Notes: generated by a model not told the origin, from the letters alone. 64,000 bases of DNA from Paenibacillus sp. FSL R7-0337 (GCF_037969875.1 NZ_CP150218.1:7440001-7504000); one strand, 5' to 3'; counted from the stretch's first letter, positions 43,412 through 52,694 are shown. A program made the numbers and translations.

Positions 43412-44413
43412 ATGCAGCTTAGACATGTGAAAATAAAAGGAACAGGCAAATATTTGCCGGAGCGTGTAGTTAGTGATGCAGAGCTTGATAAGATCCTTGG
43501 CACAACACCGGGCTGGGTGAACAAAATCACCGGCGTCGGCACCCGTCATTACGTGGGAACCGATGAAACCGCCTCCTTCATGGGCGCAAGAGCCGCTGAA
43601 GCAGCCCTCGCCGACGCAGGCCTCAGCTTCAGTGAGGTCGATTGTCTGGTATGTACGAGCGGAACCAAGGAGCAGCCGCTGCCGAGTACCGCTGTGTTCA
43701 TTCAGCAGGCCATGGGGCAGGCGGATTCCGGTGTCCCGGCTTTTGATATTGATGCGACTTGTCTCAGCTTTCTGGTAGGGCTTGATGTGATGTCCTACAT
43801 GGTGGAAGCGGGCAGATATAAGAATGTGCTGCTGGTGGCTACTGAGATTGCATCCGTAGGGCTGAACTGGCAGGATAAGGAGAGCTCAGCCTTGTTCGGT
43901 GACGGAGCGGCGGCAGTGGTGATCGGGCCTGCGGAGGCCGGAGATTCCTCGCAGATTCTCCATGCCTCCCTCAAGACCTACAGCAGCGGGGCGCGTTATT
44001 CGGAGATTGCCGGAGGCGGGACCAGACTGCATCCCCAGAATTATACAGCCGAGGATGCGCTGCCTTATCTGTTCCATATGGATGGACAGGCTATATTCCG
44101 CAAAGCGTCCAAGCTGCTTCCGGATTTCATTGCTGACATGCTGGGCGCCACAGGCAATAAGATGGACGACTTCGCGCTGGTCATTCCCCATCAGGGCAGT
44201 GCAATGGCTATGCGTCTCCTGCGTAAAAAGCTGGGTATTGCCGAGGACCGCTTCCTCGACAATACCGCAGGCCATGGCAATACGATTGCAGCATCCATCC
44301 CGATGGGGCTGCATGAAGCGGTCCGTCAGGGCCGTATATCGCGCGGAGACCGGATCATGCTGATCGGCACGGCGGCAGGGCTGTCTCTGGGAGGCATGAT
44401 TATTGAGTACTGA
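43412..44413 (+). CDS. 3-oxoacyl-ACP synthase III-like protein (KAS III/FabH family)
   Basis: A 333-residue thiolase-fold condensing enzyme. The triad is intact: Cys117 in DATCLSF, His260 in IPHQGS and Asn290 in GHGNTIAAS. It joins an acyl-CoA to a malonyl-ACP or another acyl chain. It differs from housekeeping FabH around the active site (CLSF, HQGSAMAM) and heads an operon of biosynthetic genes, so a specialised product is more likely than general fatty-acid initiation. The spacer-bearing GGGAG precedes ATG. It overlaps the ATP-grasp gene by 11 bp. Confidence 0.88.
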   Translation: MQLRHVKIKGTGKYLPERVVSDAELDKILGTTPGWVNKITGVGTRHYVGTDETASFMGARAAEAALADAGLSFSEVDCLVCTSGTKEQPLPSTAVFIQQAMGQADSGVPAFDIDATCLSFLVGLDVMSYMVEAGRYKNVLLVATEIASVGLNWQDKESSALFGDGAAAVVIGPAEAGDSSQILHASLKTYSSGARYSEIAGGGTRLHPQNYTAEDALPYLFHMDGQAIFRKASKLLPDFIADMLGATGNKMDDFALVIPHQGSAMAMRLLRKKLGIAEDRFLDNTAGHGNTIAASIPMGLHEAVRQGRISRGDRIMLIGTAAGLSLGGMIIEY

Positions 44414-45620
44414 GGCCCGTCGTATTCTGATTACCGGCGGACGCGCTCCGGTGGCCCTGGAGCTGGCAAGGCTGTTCAAGGCGGCGGGCCACCGGGTATA
44501 CGTGGCAGAAAGTGCTGAGTATCATCTGTGCCGGGTATCCTCTGCCGTCGAGGCCAGCTTCCGGGTGCCTGCCCCAAGGCATCAGCCGCAGGCCTATGTC
44601 CAGCGGCTGGCTGCGTTAACGGAAGAGCTAGGCATTCACTGCCTGATTCCGACCTGTGAGGAGATTTTCTATGTCTCTGCCGGTCTTGAGCATCTGACGG
44701 GGTGCCGTGTACTTACATCAGACCGGAGAATTCTGGCCGGGCTGCACCATAAAGGGGAGTTCATGGTCCTGCTCCGTTCGCTTGGATTCAAGGTCCCGGA
44801 CACGGTGCTGATCAGCAGTACGGAAGAATGGCGGAGAGCTGTGAAGCAGGCAGCGCAGAGGGGGGAGCAGCGGGTCTATAAGCCTGCATATTCCCGCTTT
44901 GCGTCGAAGGTCATTCTCCCGGATAAAAGCTCCGCTTCAACTAATCCGCATAGCCGCGTTCCGGGAGAAATAGAGACTCCAGCCGGACTATCGGCCGAGG
45001 CTCCCTGGGTGTCCCAGGAGTACATTCAGGGCAGAGCGGTTTGTACGTACAGCATACTGCACGGAGGCACAGTTGTGGCGCATGCTGCGTATGACTGCAG
45101 GTACAGGACGGGGCGCAGCGGGGCCAGTGTGTATTTTGAACCGCTGGAGCATCCTGCGGCTCTGGAATGGGTCCAGCGGTTCGCCGCAGCAACCGGCTTC
45201 AGCGGCCAGATCGGATTCGATTTCATCGAACCGGAGAACGGGATGCTGTATCCGATTGAATGCAATCCGCGCGCAACAAGCGGTATTCATCTGTTCACGC
45301 CGGAGGAAGGGCTGACGGAGGCGCTGCTGAATCCCGGTCTGCTCGTGCAGAGCGGAACAGTCATTGTTCCGCGTTCAGCCCGTACAGCGATGCTGACACT
45401 GCCCATGCTGGGCTGCGGATTTAAGCCGGGACCCGGGGGTCTCCGCAGCTGGAGGCGGGCGCTGCTTGGAGCAGCAGACGTGGTCTACCGAAAGGATGAC
45501 CGCCGCCCTGCCCGCGAGCAGTTCCGCATAGTATACGCCGCCTGGAAGACAGCCAGGCGGCACCGCATCTCAATCACAGAGGCGTTAACAGAAGATATAG
45601 AATGGAATGGTGAGGCATGA
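44403..45620 (+). CDS. ATP-grasp ligase
   Basis: A 405-residue ATP-grasp protein. The N-terminal 110 residues form a Rossmann-like preATP-grasp domain (ILITGGRAPVALELARLFKAAGH). The ATP-binding centre has VSQEYIQGRAV near 200 and the metal-binding end of the fold is FDFIEPENG followed by PIECNPRATSG near 285. Such enzymes join a carboxylate to an amine or thiol through an acyl phosphate. Translation starts at TTG inside the KAS III gene (11-bp overlap), and it overlaps the epimerase gene by 4 bp. Confidence 0.87.
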   Translation: MSTEARRILITGGRAPVALELARLFKAAGHRVYVAESAEYHLCRVSSAVEASFRVPAPRHQPQAYVQRLAALTEELGIHCLIPTCEEIFYVSAGLEHLTGCRVLTSDRRILAGLHHKGEFMVLLRSLGFKVPDTVLISSTEEWRRAVKQAAQRGEQRVYKPAYSRFASKVILPDKSSASTNPHSRVPGEIETPAGLSAEAPWVSQEYIQGRAVCTYSILHGGTVVAHAAYDCRYRTGRSGASVYFEPLEHPAALEWVQRFAAATGFSGQIGFDFIEPENGMLYPIECNPRATSGIHLFTPEEGLTEALLNPGLLVQSGTVIVPRSARTAMLTLPMLGCGFKPGPGGLRSWRRALLGAADVVYRKDDRRPAREQFRIVYAAWKTARRHRISITEALTEDIEWNGEA

Positions 45621-46609
45621 CCAAAGCGCTGGTAACAGGTGCAACCGGATTTCTTGGACGGCATACCGCCCGGAGGCTGGCCCGTATGGGCTGGGAGGTC
45701 TACGCGCAGGGACGCAACCCGGAGCAGGGGAAGCAGCTGGAGCAGGAAGGTGCAGTGTTCCTGTCCGGGGATCTGCGTGACCCGGAGACTGCCTATAGCT
45801 TTTGCCGGGAAATGGATGTGGTGTTCCATTGTGCAGCCTTGTCGTCACCCTGGGGCAAATATAAGGAGTTCTATACGTGCAATGTGGAGGCGACAAGCCA
45901 TGTAGTTGAGGGGTGCAAACGGCATAATGTAGGAAGGCTGGTTCATATCTCCACACCCAGTGTGTATTCCAGCCAGCGGTCCCGCTTCGGCATCCGGGAG
46001 AGTGATCCGCTTCCCGGGCGTCCGGCCAATGCTTATGCCGCAACGAAGCTGATTGCCGAGCAGGTTGTCCGTCAGGCAGCTCGAGAAGGGCTTGCCGCCT
46101 TCATGCTCCGGCCCAGAGCCATATTCGGCCCTATGGACAACGCTTTGTTCCCCCGGCTGCTGGCAGCGAATGAGAGTAAGGGGGTGCCGCTGATGAATGG
46201 CGGACAGGCGAGGCTTGACCTCACATGCGTAGATAATGTAGTCGATGCCATGCTGCTCTGCTGTGAAGCCCCGGTCTCTGCAACCGGCAGCGTCTATAAT
46301 ATTACCAATGGTGAGCCGCTAAGGTTCGAAGAGCTGGTTACCCGGCTATTCTCACTGCTCGGGCTGCCGCTGCACACCCGTCGATTGCCCTACCCGGTAG
46401 CTTATTCCGCAGCGGCCCTGATGGAGGGGATCTACAAGGTACTGCCTATCCCGGGTGAGCCGCTGCTGACCCGTTATTCTGCAGCCGCACTCGGCATCTC
46501 CCAGACACTGGATATTACACTGGCCCGTGAGCAGCTGGGTTATCAACCGCGTATAACAACAGACGAGGGACTTCGCGCCTTTGCAGAATGGTGGAGGGAA
46601 CAGCAATGA
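45617..46609 (+). CDS. NAD-dependent epimerase/dehydratase (3-beta-HSD-like, OleD-like)
   Basis: A 330-residue extended short-chain dehydrogenase. The NAD motif is GATGFLGRHTARRL (7-20) and the catalytic Y-x3-K is YAATK near 138-142. The long C-terminal part fits 3-beta-hydroxysteroid dehydrogenase or OleD-type beta-keto acid reductases. In the same operon as a KAS III, it may reduce a beta-keto acyl product. Both ends overlap neighbours by 4 bp. Confidence 0.88.
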   Translation: MTKALVTGATGFLGRHTARRLARMGWEVYAQGRNPEQGKQLEQEGAVFLSGDLRDPETAYSFCREMDVVFHCAALSSPWGKYKEFYTCNVEATSHVVEGCKRHNVGRLVHISTPSVYSSQRSRFGIRESDPLPGRPANAYAATKLIAEQVVRQAAREGLAAFMLRPRAIFGPMDNALFPRLLAANESKGVPLMNGGQARLDLTCVDNVVDAMLLCCEAPVSATGSVYNITNGEPLRFEELVTRLFSLLGLPLHTRRLPYPVAYSAAALMEGIYKVLPIPGEPLLTRYSAAALGISQTLDITLAREQLGYQPRITTDEGLRAFAEWWREQQ

Positions 46610-47460
46610 TTACAGAAATTCCAGTTGGATTATCTATATTGTCTGCGGGCTATTGCCTGCATCCCGAGCGGCTGACGCTGCGCGGAGGCACACTGAAGCC
46701 GGTTGCCTTCCCGGCAGGTTATGCCCTGATCCGGCATCCGGAATACGGACCCATCCTGTTCGATACAGGCTACAGCGCGCGTTTCTTCCAAGAGACAGCA
46801 AGTCTGCCAGCCTCTCTATACCGCAAGATCACTCCGGTTGTCTACAAGGAGGAAGAGAGTGCAGTGCGGCGGTTGCAGGCAGGCGGGATCTCGCCGGAAG
46901 AGGTGCGGTATGTGGTGCTGTCGCATTTTCATGCCGACCATATCGGTGGGGTACGGGATTTTCCGCAGGCGCAGTATATTTATTTGCAGAAATCTTACGA
47001 TGGCGTAATCGGGCTGGGTCCTGTGCGGGCTACGAAGGCGGGATTCCTGCCCGGATTGCTGCCGGAGGATTTCAGACTCCGCTCCATTCCTGTGGATGAA
47101 GCTTCGGCGAAGCGTGCACTGCCGCAAGGCCTTCCGTTCACGGAAGCCTATGATCTGCTCGGAGACGGCAGCCTGCTGGCGGTTGAGCTGTCAGGCCACG
47201 CCGCCGGGATGATCGGCGTATTCGTCTCCACCGGTGAGCATGATTATCTGCTCTGCGCAGATACGGTCTGGTCGAGCCGGGCGTTCCGGGAGAACCGCAA
47301 GCCGCACCCGGCAGCAGGCCTGATCATGTCCAGCCGGACAGAATACCACCGCAATTTCGAGCGGCTGCGTCAGCTGCATGAACAATTTCCCCTGCTTCGG
47401 ATTGTGCCCAGTCATTGCCGCGAGGCGCTTGCGCACTGGGGAACGGGAAGTGTGACATGA
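46606..47460 (+). CDS. metallo-beta-lactamase-fold hydrolase
   Basis: A 284-residue MBL-fold protein. The zinc motif is H107-F-H109-A-D111-H112 in SHFHADHIGG. A later His is likely in SGHAAG near 203, Asp in LLCADTVW near 224, and His in IVPSHCRE near 272. The fold covers lactonases, thioesterases and acyl-homoserine-lactone hydrolases (AttM-like length). ATG 46606 has GGAGGG 9 bases upstream and overlaps the epimerase stop by 4 bp. In this operon it might release an acyl product. Confidence 0.88.
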   Translation: MITEIPVGLSILSAGYCLHPERLTLRGGTLKPVAFPAGYALIRHPEYGPILFDTGYSARFFQETASLPASLYRKITPVVYKEEESAVRRLQAGGISPEEVRYVVLSHFHADHIGGVRDFPQAQYIYLQKSYDGVIGLGPVRATKAGFLPGLLPEDFRLRSIPVDEASAKRALPQGLPFTEAYDLLGDGSLLAVELSGHAAGMIGVFVSTGEHDYLLCADTVWSSRAFRENRKPHPAAGLIMSSRTEYHRNFERLRQLHEQFPLLRIVPSHCREALAHWGTGSVT

Positions 47461-48773
47461 AGCGGATCAGGCTGGTGATTACCCATTACATTCTCACCAA
47501 GTGGGGGAGACGCTGGAAGAACCGGGCAGCACTTGAGCAATGGCAGGAGAAGCGTATCCGGCTCCATGCAGATAAGGTGAGGCAGCACTCGAAGTTCTAC
47601 AGGGAGCTGTGGGCAGGCATTCCGTCCAAGGATTGGCGGAGCTTCCCCGTAATCGGGAAGCCGGAGATGATGGAGAATTTCGATCAGCTCAACACAGTCG
47701 GCATTACGAAGGAGCAGGCCTTTGCCGAGGCCTATGAAGCGGAGAACAGCAGGAACTTCAAGCCTACGCTGCAAGGCGTCACCGTCGGGTTATCCTCGGG
47801 AACCTCCGGCAACCGGGGGATTTTTCTCGTGGGAGAAGAGGAGCAGGCGGCCTGGACCGGTACGGTACTGGCGAAGCTTTTGCCGGGTGGACTGTGGAAG
47901 CGGGCGAGAATTGCTTTTTTTCTACGGGCAAACAGTAATTTGTATGAATCTGTGAAGCAGGGACGGCTGCAGTTCCGGTATTTCGATCTGCTGGAGCCGC
48001 TTCCCCGGCTCTTGAACCGTATGAAGGAGTACCAGCCGGATATCTGGATTGCACCGCCGTCCATGCTGCGTCTGCTGGCTGAGGCACAGCAATCAGGTGA
48101 GATGAATCTGTATCCCCGCCGGATCATTGCGGTTGCGGAAGTGCTGGACCCGCTTGACCGGCAGCAGATTGAGCAGACTTTCGGGCAGAAGGTGCATCAG
48201 GCCTATCAGTGTACCGAGGGCTTCCTCGGTGCGACCTGCAGTCATGGAACGCTGCACCTCAATGAAGATATTGTACATATCGGCAAAGAAATGCTGGATG
48301 AACAATCACGCCGGTTCGTACCCATTGTGACCGATTTCTCCAGAAGTGTGCAGCCCATCGTCCGCTACCGGCTGAATGATATTCTGACCGAAGCGGCAGA
48401 GCCGTGTCCCTGTGGTTCGCTGTTCACGGCCATTGAGCGGATCGAAGGACGCTGCGATGATATTCTGTATCTGCCCCATGCGGCAGAGAGCACGCACGTT
48501 ACGGTATTCCCTGATTTCGTTACCCGGGCTGTGCTGGCGGCTTCCGCAGACATTGAACATTACCGGGTCATCCAGCACAGCCTGACTGAGCTGGAAATCT
48601 CCTATCGTACACGGACCGGTACCGATGAAGGCACGGAGCAGCAGATTACAACAGAGCTGACGCGCTTGTTCACGAGGCTATCCTGTCGCCCTCCGCAGTT
48701 GACTTTTACCGCTTACAGCTTCGTGCCCGGAACTGTGAAGCTGCGCCGGGTGGAGAGGGGCTGGAAGCTGTGA
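47457..48773 (+). CDS. F390 synthetase/PaaK-like adenylate-forming enzyme
   Basis: A 438-residue acyl-adenylate-forming enzyme related to coenzyme F390 synthetase and phenylacetate-CoA ligase. The ATP loop is SSGTSGNRGIF near 107-117; the adenine-binding region is QAYQCTEGFLG near 255-265, and YRLNDI near 308-313 is the conserved A8-like motif. A CPCG motif near 320 resembles the metal-binding end of PaaK. It would activate a carboxylic acid as an adenylate. Overlaps of 4 bp on both sides show tight coupling. Confidence 0.86.
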   Translation: MKRIRLVITHYILTKWGRRWKNRAALEQWQEKRIRLHADKVRQHSKFYRELWAGIPSKDWRSFPVIGKPEMMENFDQLNTVGITKEQAFAEAYEAENSRNFKPTLQGVTVGLSSGTSGNRGIFLVGEEEQAAWTGTVLAKLLPGGLWKRARIAFFLRANSNLYESVKQGRLQFRYFDLLEPLPRLLNRMKEYQPDIWIAPPSMLRLLAEAQQSGEMNLYPRRIIAVAEVLDPLDRQQIEQTFGQKVHQAYQCTEGFLGATCSHGTLHLNEDIVHIGKEMLDEQSRRFVPIVTDFSRSVQPIVRYRLNDILTEAAEPCPCGSLFTAIERIEGRCDDILYLPHAAESTHVTVFPDFVTRAVLAASADIEHYRVIQHSLTELEISYRTRTGTDEGTEQQITTELTRLFTRLSCRPPQLTFTAYSFVPGTVKLRRVERGWKL

Positions 48774-49915
48774 AGAACCGGGTAACACAGTATGACCGCG
48801 ATTCTGCTCAGGGGCTGGACTGGCCGGATACGGAGTATGGGCGGTATGCCCGGGAGTATCTTACACCGCTGCTGGAGCGGGGAGCGCAACCTTTTATCGA
48901 TAATGTGAGTACAACTGTTAAGGTGCTGACCATCGATGGGCTGCCGGTTCCGATTACCGTCAATGAAGCAGACTATGACAACTCGTATGTATGCTCACCC
49001 TATACCCACTATGTCAGCTATGCGCGTGAGGAACTGGCCCTGCTCAATAACCGGATGCTAGAGGGCTTATTATCGCTAATGCTCAAAGGAATGGGCTGGA
49101 TGCTGCGGCAAGCACGGTTTAACCGGGTGGTTCAGGTGAATAACTGGCTGCTGTCCACCAATCTGTATCCTGCCTTAAGTGCGGAACAGCTGACGGCGAT
49201 ACTTGATTACCTCCGCCAGACTTATCCGGGTCATACCTTAATCTATCGTTCGCTTAGCCGGGAGACCTCGGGAGAAATCATCGGCAGACTGCAGGGGTAT
49301 GGCTGCAAGCTCGTTCCAAGCCGGCAGATCTACCTGCTGCACCCGGATACCGCTGACTCCAAGGCTAGATGGCTAGTCAAACGTGACATGAAGCTGCTGG
49401 CGAAGCATGGCTATACTGAGGTTGGTCCGGAGGAGATCACACGGGAAGATATTCCCCGCATTGTGGAGCTGTACAGACTGCTGTATATCGATAAATATTC
49501 GGCTTATAATCCGCAGTTCACCGAAGCCTATATTGCCATGGCGCTGGAACGGCGAACCTTGCAGATCTACGGTCTGCGTAAGGAAGGAAGGCTGGATGCG
49601 GTGCTGGGCTTCTATGAGCGGGAGGGCGCGATGACGGCGCCATTGTTCGGTTATGACACAAGTCTGCCTCAGTCCCTAGGACTCTACCGTATGCTGTCCG
49701 CTGTGCTGATCGGGCTTGCAGGCAGCAGGGGGCTACTACTGCACGAGAGCTCCGGCGTCGGCCAGTTCAAGCGCAACCGGGGAGCGACTGGTGCCACTGA
49801 ATATTCTGCGGTGTATGACCGGGGGACCACTCTGTTGAACCGCTGCGGCTGGTCCATCCTGGAGCTGCTGCTCCGGCGGATCGGCATGCCGCTTATTCAG
49901 AAGCTGAAGCTGTAG
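48770..49915 (+). CDS. GNAT-fold acyltransferase
   Basis: A 381-residue protein. The C-terminal 200 residues have a GNAT-like layout (IYGLRKEGRLDAVLGFYEREGAMTAPLFGYD, then LGLYRMLSAVLIG), similar to FemX/BioF2-type acyltransferases. The first 180 residues are of unknown fold. It overlaps the ligase gene by 4 bp (GTGA) and starts with GTG. It probably transfers the activated acyl or amino acid group of the operon. The exact family is uncertain. Confidence 0.7.
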   Translation: MKNRVTQYDRDSAQGLDWPDTEYGRYAREYLTPLLERGAQPFIDNVSTTVKVLTIDGLPVPITVNEADYDNSYVCSPYTHYVSYAREELALLNNRMLEGLLSLMLKGMGWMLRQARFNRVVQVNNWLLSTNLYPALSAEQLTAILDYLRQTYPGHTLIYRSLSRETSGEIIGRLQGYGCKLVPSRQIYLLHPDTADSKARWLVKRDMKLLAKHGYTEVGPEEITREDIPRIVELYRLLYIDKYSAYNPQFTEAYIAMALERRTLQIYGLRKEGRLDAVLGFYEREGAMTAPLFGYDTSLPQSLGLYRMLSAVLIGLAGSRGLLLHESSGVGQFKRNRGATGATEYSAVYDRGTTLLNRCGWSILELLLRRIGMPLIQKLKL

Positions 49916-49949
49916 GCAGGAACCATGAATGTGAGACAGGAGGCAGAAG

Positions 49950-50552
49950 ATGAACTTAGCTAACCGTATTACCTTGTTCAGGATATTGCTGATTCCGCTG
50001 TTTATTGCGCTTTTTCCCATTTACCCGGAAGCCTGGGTCAACCAATTCCCGATCCTGGCATACTTAGAGATACATGGTGTTTTTTATGCAGCTATAGTTT
50101 TTATTATGGCTTCTATAACAGACAAGCTGGACGGGTACGTGGCGAGAAAATATAACCAGATTACCAATTTAGGAAAGCTGCTTGATCCGTTGGCAGATAA
50201 GCTGCTTGTTGCTGCCGCGCTGATTCTAATGGTGAGTTTGCACATGATTCCTTCTTGGATTGCTTTTTTAATATTGGCGAGGGAAGTTATAATGATGGGT
50301 GTCCGTATCGCCGCTTCAGCGCAGAAGGTAGCTCTGGCAGCCGATAAATACGGCAAATGGAAGATGGTCCTGCAAGTTGCTGCAATCTCGGCAATTCTTT
50401 TGAACAATGCGCCCTTCAGCCTGTTTACTTCCTTCCCTGTTGACCTAACCCTGATGTATGGTGCATTAATCATTACCGTATACTCGGGTTACAACTACAT
50501 TAAGAACAATTATCAGCTGCTGCAATTGGAGACTCATACATCACATCATTAA
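49950..50552 (+). CDS. pgsA: CDP-diacylglycerol-glycerol-3-phosphate phosphatidyltransferase (PgsA-like)
   Basis: A 200-residue CDP-alcohol phosphatidyltransferase. The catalytic motif reads DKLDGYVARKYNQ, then GKLLDPLADK (about 53-79), matching DGxxARx8Gx3Dx3D. About six membrane helices follow the classical plan, and RITLFRILLIPLF at the N-terminus is typical of PgsA. It makes phosphatidylglycerol phosphate. It sits 34 bp after the GNAT gene. AGGAGG precedes the start. A second, specialised copy is possible, since housekeeping pgsA usually lies elsewhere. Confidence 0.9.
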   Translation: MNLANRITLFRILLIPLFIALFPIYPEAWVNQFPILAYLEIHGVFYAAIVFIMASITDKLDGYVARKYNQITNLGKLLDPLADKLLVAAALILMVSLHMIPSWIAFLILAREVIMMGVRIAASAQKVALAADKYGKWKMVLQVAAISAILLNNAPFSLFTSFPVDLTLMYGALIITVYSGYNYIKNNYQLLQLETHTSHH

Positions 50553-50567
50553 AAAAGGAGGTGCCCC

Positions 50568-51440
50568 ATGAACACTAATCCAAGCCAGCCCCTGGGGCAT
50601 GAACCGGTTGCGCTGATTACCGGGACCTCCAGCGGATTCGGGCTGCTGACGGCAATTACGCTGGCTCGCAGAGGGTACCGGGTCATTGCCACCATGCGGG
50701 ATCTTGGCCGCAGCAAGGAGCTGGTTCAGCAGGCTGAGCAAGCGGGGGTGCGGGAGCGCATTCATCTGCTGGCACTGGATGTCACGGACGAAGCTTCGAT
50801 TGCGTCTGCTGTTCAGGCTAGTCTTGAGCTCGCCGGCAGAATTGATGTGCTGGTGAACAACGCCGGCTTCGCCGTAGGCGGATTCGTGGAGGAGGTCAGC
50901 ATGGAGGCTTGGCGAGGGCAGATGGAGACTAACTTTTTTGGCCTGATTGCCGTAACGAAGGCGGTGCTTCCTCTAATGCGGGTCCAGCGCAGCGGCCTAA
51001 TCATTAACGTGAGCAGTGTCAGCGGACTGAGCGGATTCCCGGGCTATGGTCCGTATGCCGCCTCGAAGTTTGCGGTGGAAGGGTTCAGCGAGAGTCTGCG
51101 GCAGGAGATGCTCTCTTTTGGCGTCCGCGTTGTACTGGTTGAACCGGGCTCCTTCCGTACCCCCATCTGGGACAAAGGGATTACAGGTATGCACAGAAAT
51201 GAAGGCTCCCCGTATCACACCAGGCTTGAGGAAGTGCTGCGGTACTCCCGGCGCGCGTCCGAGACGGCTCCCGATCCGCAGGAGGTAGCTGATCTGATTG
51301 GACGGATCACTGCCAAACGTGCACCGAAGCTGCGCTATCCTGTAGGCCGGGGCTCGCGGGTGCTCATGATCGGCAAGGCCCTGCTTCCCTGGAAGGTGCT
51401 GGAGGGGATTATCTCCAAATCACTGCGGGCAATGAAATGA
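50568..51440 (+). CDS. short-chain dehydrogenase/reductase
   Basis: A 290-residue classical SDR. The cofactor motif is TGTSSGFGLLTA (18-29), NNAG is near 96-99, and Y-x3-K is YAASK near 160-164, with Ser in NVSSVSG near 147. The Arg after the first strand (ATMRD) suggests NADPH. A PGSFRT loop follows the active site. AGGAGG lies 6 bases upstream. It lies 15 bp after the PgsA-like gene and may belong to the operon. Confidence 0.9.
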   Translation: MNTNPSQPLGHEPVALITGTSSGFGLLTAITLARRGYRVIATMRDLGRSKELVQQAEQAGVRERIHLLALDVTDEASIASAVQASLELAGRIDVLVNNAGFAVGGFVEEVSMEAWRGQMETNFFGLIAVTKAVLPLMRVQRSGLIINVSSVSGLSGFPGYGPYAASKFAVEGFSESLRQEMLSFGVRVVLVEPGSFRTPIWDKGITGMHRNEGSPYHTRLEEVLRYSRRASETAPDPQEVADLIGRITAKRAPKLRYPVGRGSRVLMIGKALLPWKVLEGIISKSLRAMK

Positions 51441-51467
51441 TAGCATGACAGAACAGAATAGGGGGGA

Positions 51468-51875
51468 ATGCTTTTGCCGGGAACGGTTGGATTACATATA
51501 TGCTTTGATGGGCAAGGCCGGGAGATTGAGGTGCTGGATGTGACCCGGGTCGACAAGGACACCTACCGGATTGAGGAGACGCCGATTTTTAACCCGGGGA
51601 TTGCGCTTGGCGACATTATCCGGGTGAGTGAGCGTGAGGGGATCGCGTATTACATTGAGACGGTGAAGAAGTCCGGGCTTGTCCGGTATGCCTGGCTGCT
51701 GAGCAAAGAAACGGCGGCTTCCGGCGAGATCCGCAGCTTCACGGAGCGGGTTACAGAGCATGGGGGCAGATGGGAGCAGATCTTCGGGGGACTGCTGGTG
51801 ATTTATTTGCCTAAGCACTCTGCTGTAGACGCGGAGCAGGAAATGTCGCGGATTATTGAGCATTTTGAAGGCTAA
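51468..51875 (+). CDS. DUF4265-family protein
   Basis: A 135-residue soluble protein. IEETPIFNPGIALGDIIRVSE near 35-55 is the recognisable core of DUF4265, whose function is unknown. The start is unclear: ATG 51468 has GGGGGG only 1 base before it, whereas TTG 51474 has a normal spacer of 7. It lies between an SDR gene and a signal peptidase gene. Confidence 0.7.
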   Translation: MLLPGTVGLHICFDGQGREIEVLDVTRVDKDTYRIEETPIFNPGIALGDIIRVSEREGIAYYIETVKKSGLVRYAWLLSKETAASGEIRSFTERVTEHGGRWEQIFGGLLVIYLPKHSAVDAEQEMSRIIEHFEG

Positions 51876-51900
51876 TTATACGAATCTGAGGTGAAGGGAA

Positions 51901-52398
51901 TTGAAGAAATTCTTGAAACAGTGGGTGCCGAGCATTGCCATTGGCATTATTCTATCTTTATTTATCCGTACCTACGTAGCGGAAGCAATGCGTGTGCCTA
52001 CCGGCTCGATGATTCCGACTATAGCGATTAACGACCGGCTTGTGGTGGACAAAATGCTCTGGAATACCTCGCTGAAGCATGGCGATATCGTGGTGTTCCA
52101 TCCGCCGGTTGCCGAAGATGCGCATAAAAGATATGTAAAACGGCTGATCGGTCTGCCGGGCGATGTGATTGAGATCAAGGAAGGCAAGCTGTACCGCAAC
52201 CATGAGACTATTGCCGAGCCGTATCTCCAGGAAGCGATGACCTATACCTTCGGGCCGGTCACCGTTCCCGCAGACCATTATTTTTTCCTGGGCGACAACC
52301 GTAACGTCAGCTATGATGCTCACTTATGGGAGACTCCGTTCGTAGACAAGGATGCGCTGATCGGCAAAGTACTGTTCGATGTGAACCAGTTGTTCTAA
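51901..52398 (+). CDS. lepB: signal peptidase I (SipS type)
   Basis: A 165-residue type I signal peptidase. One membrane anchor (about 8-24) is followed by the catalytic Ser36 in RVPTGSMIPT and Lys80 in YVKRLIGLPGD. The conserved GDNRNVSYDAH box is near residue 131. It removes Sec signal peptides outside the membrane. Translation starts at TTG with AGGTGAAGGGA upstream. Its stop codon overlaps the stop of the convergent Dabb gene by 4 bp. Confidence 0.96.
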   Translation: MKKFLKQWVPSIAIGIILSLFIRTYVAEAMRVPTGSMIPTIAINDRLVVDKMLWNTSLKHGDIVVFHPPVAEDAHKRYVKRLIGLPGDVIEIKEGKLYRNHETIAEPYLQEAMTYTFGPVTVPADHYFFLGDNRNVSYDAHLWETPFVDKDALIGKVLFDVNQLF

Positions 52399-52694
52399 AT
52401 CGGGTAGTCGACCACCACAACGTTCTCCAGGATTCCCTCCAGCATGGATACGAACTTCTGATGGGCCGGATGAGGCCCGTAGGCACGCAGGGCTTCCTGA
52501 CTCTCAAAGGTCACGCGGAGCCCCAACGTATAGCCGTGGACATTCTCCTGCTCCTCGGTCACATTAACGCCTGCTGTAAGGTCGATGATGCCGGGGATTT
52601 GCTTTTTTAGCGCCAGCAGTGCTTGTAACAGGTCTTGCTCCTGGATTGGTTCGAATTGCTCTTTGAAGCGGAAGGCGACGAGATGCTCATACAT
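52395..52694 (-). CDS. Dabb (stress-responsive A/B barrel) family protein
   Basis: A 99-residue protein whose first strand MYEHLVAFRF and HG(Y)TLGLRVTF core match the Dabb fold, a ferredoxin-like dimer found in plant and bacterial stress proteins. ATG 52694 has AAGGGGG 11 bases upstream. Its stop overlaps the lepB stop, with no terminator between the convergent genes. Substrate unknown. Confidence 0.85.
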   Translation of the reverse strand: MYEHLVAFRFKEQFEPIQEQDLLQALLALKKQIPGIIDLTAGVNVTEEQENVHGYTLGLRVTFESQEALRAYGPHPAHQKFVSMLEGILENVVVVDYPI

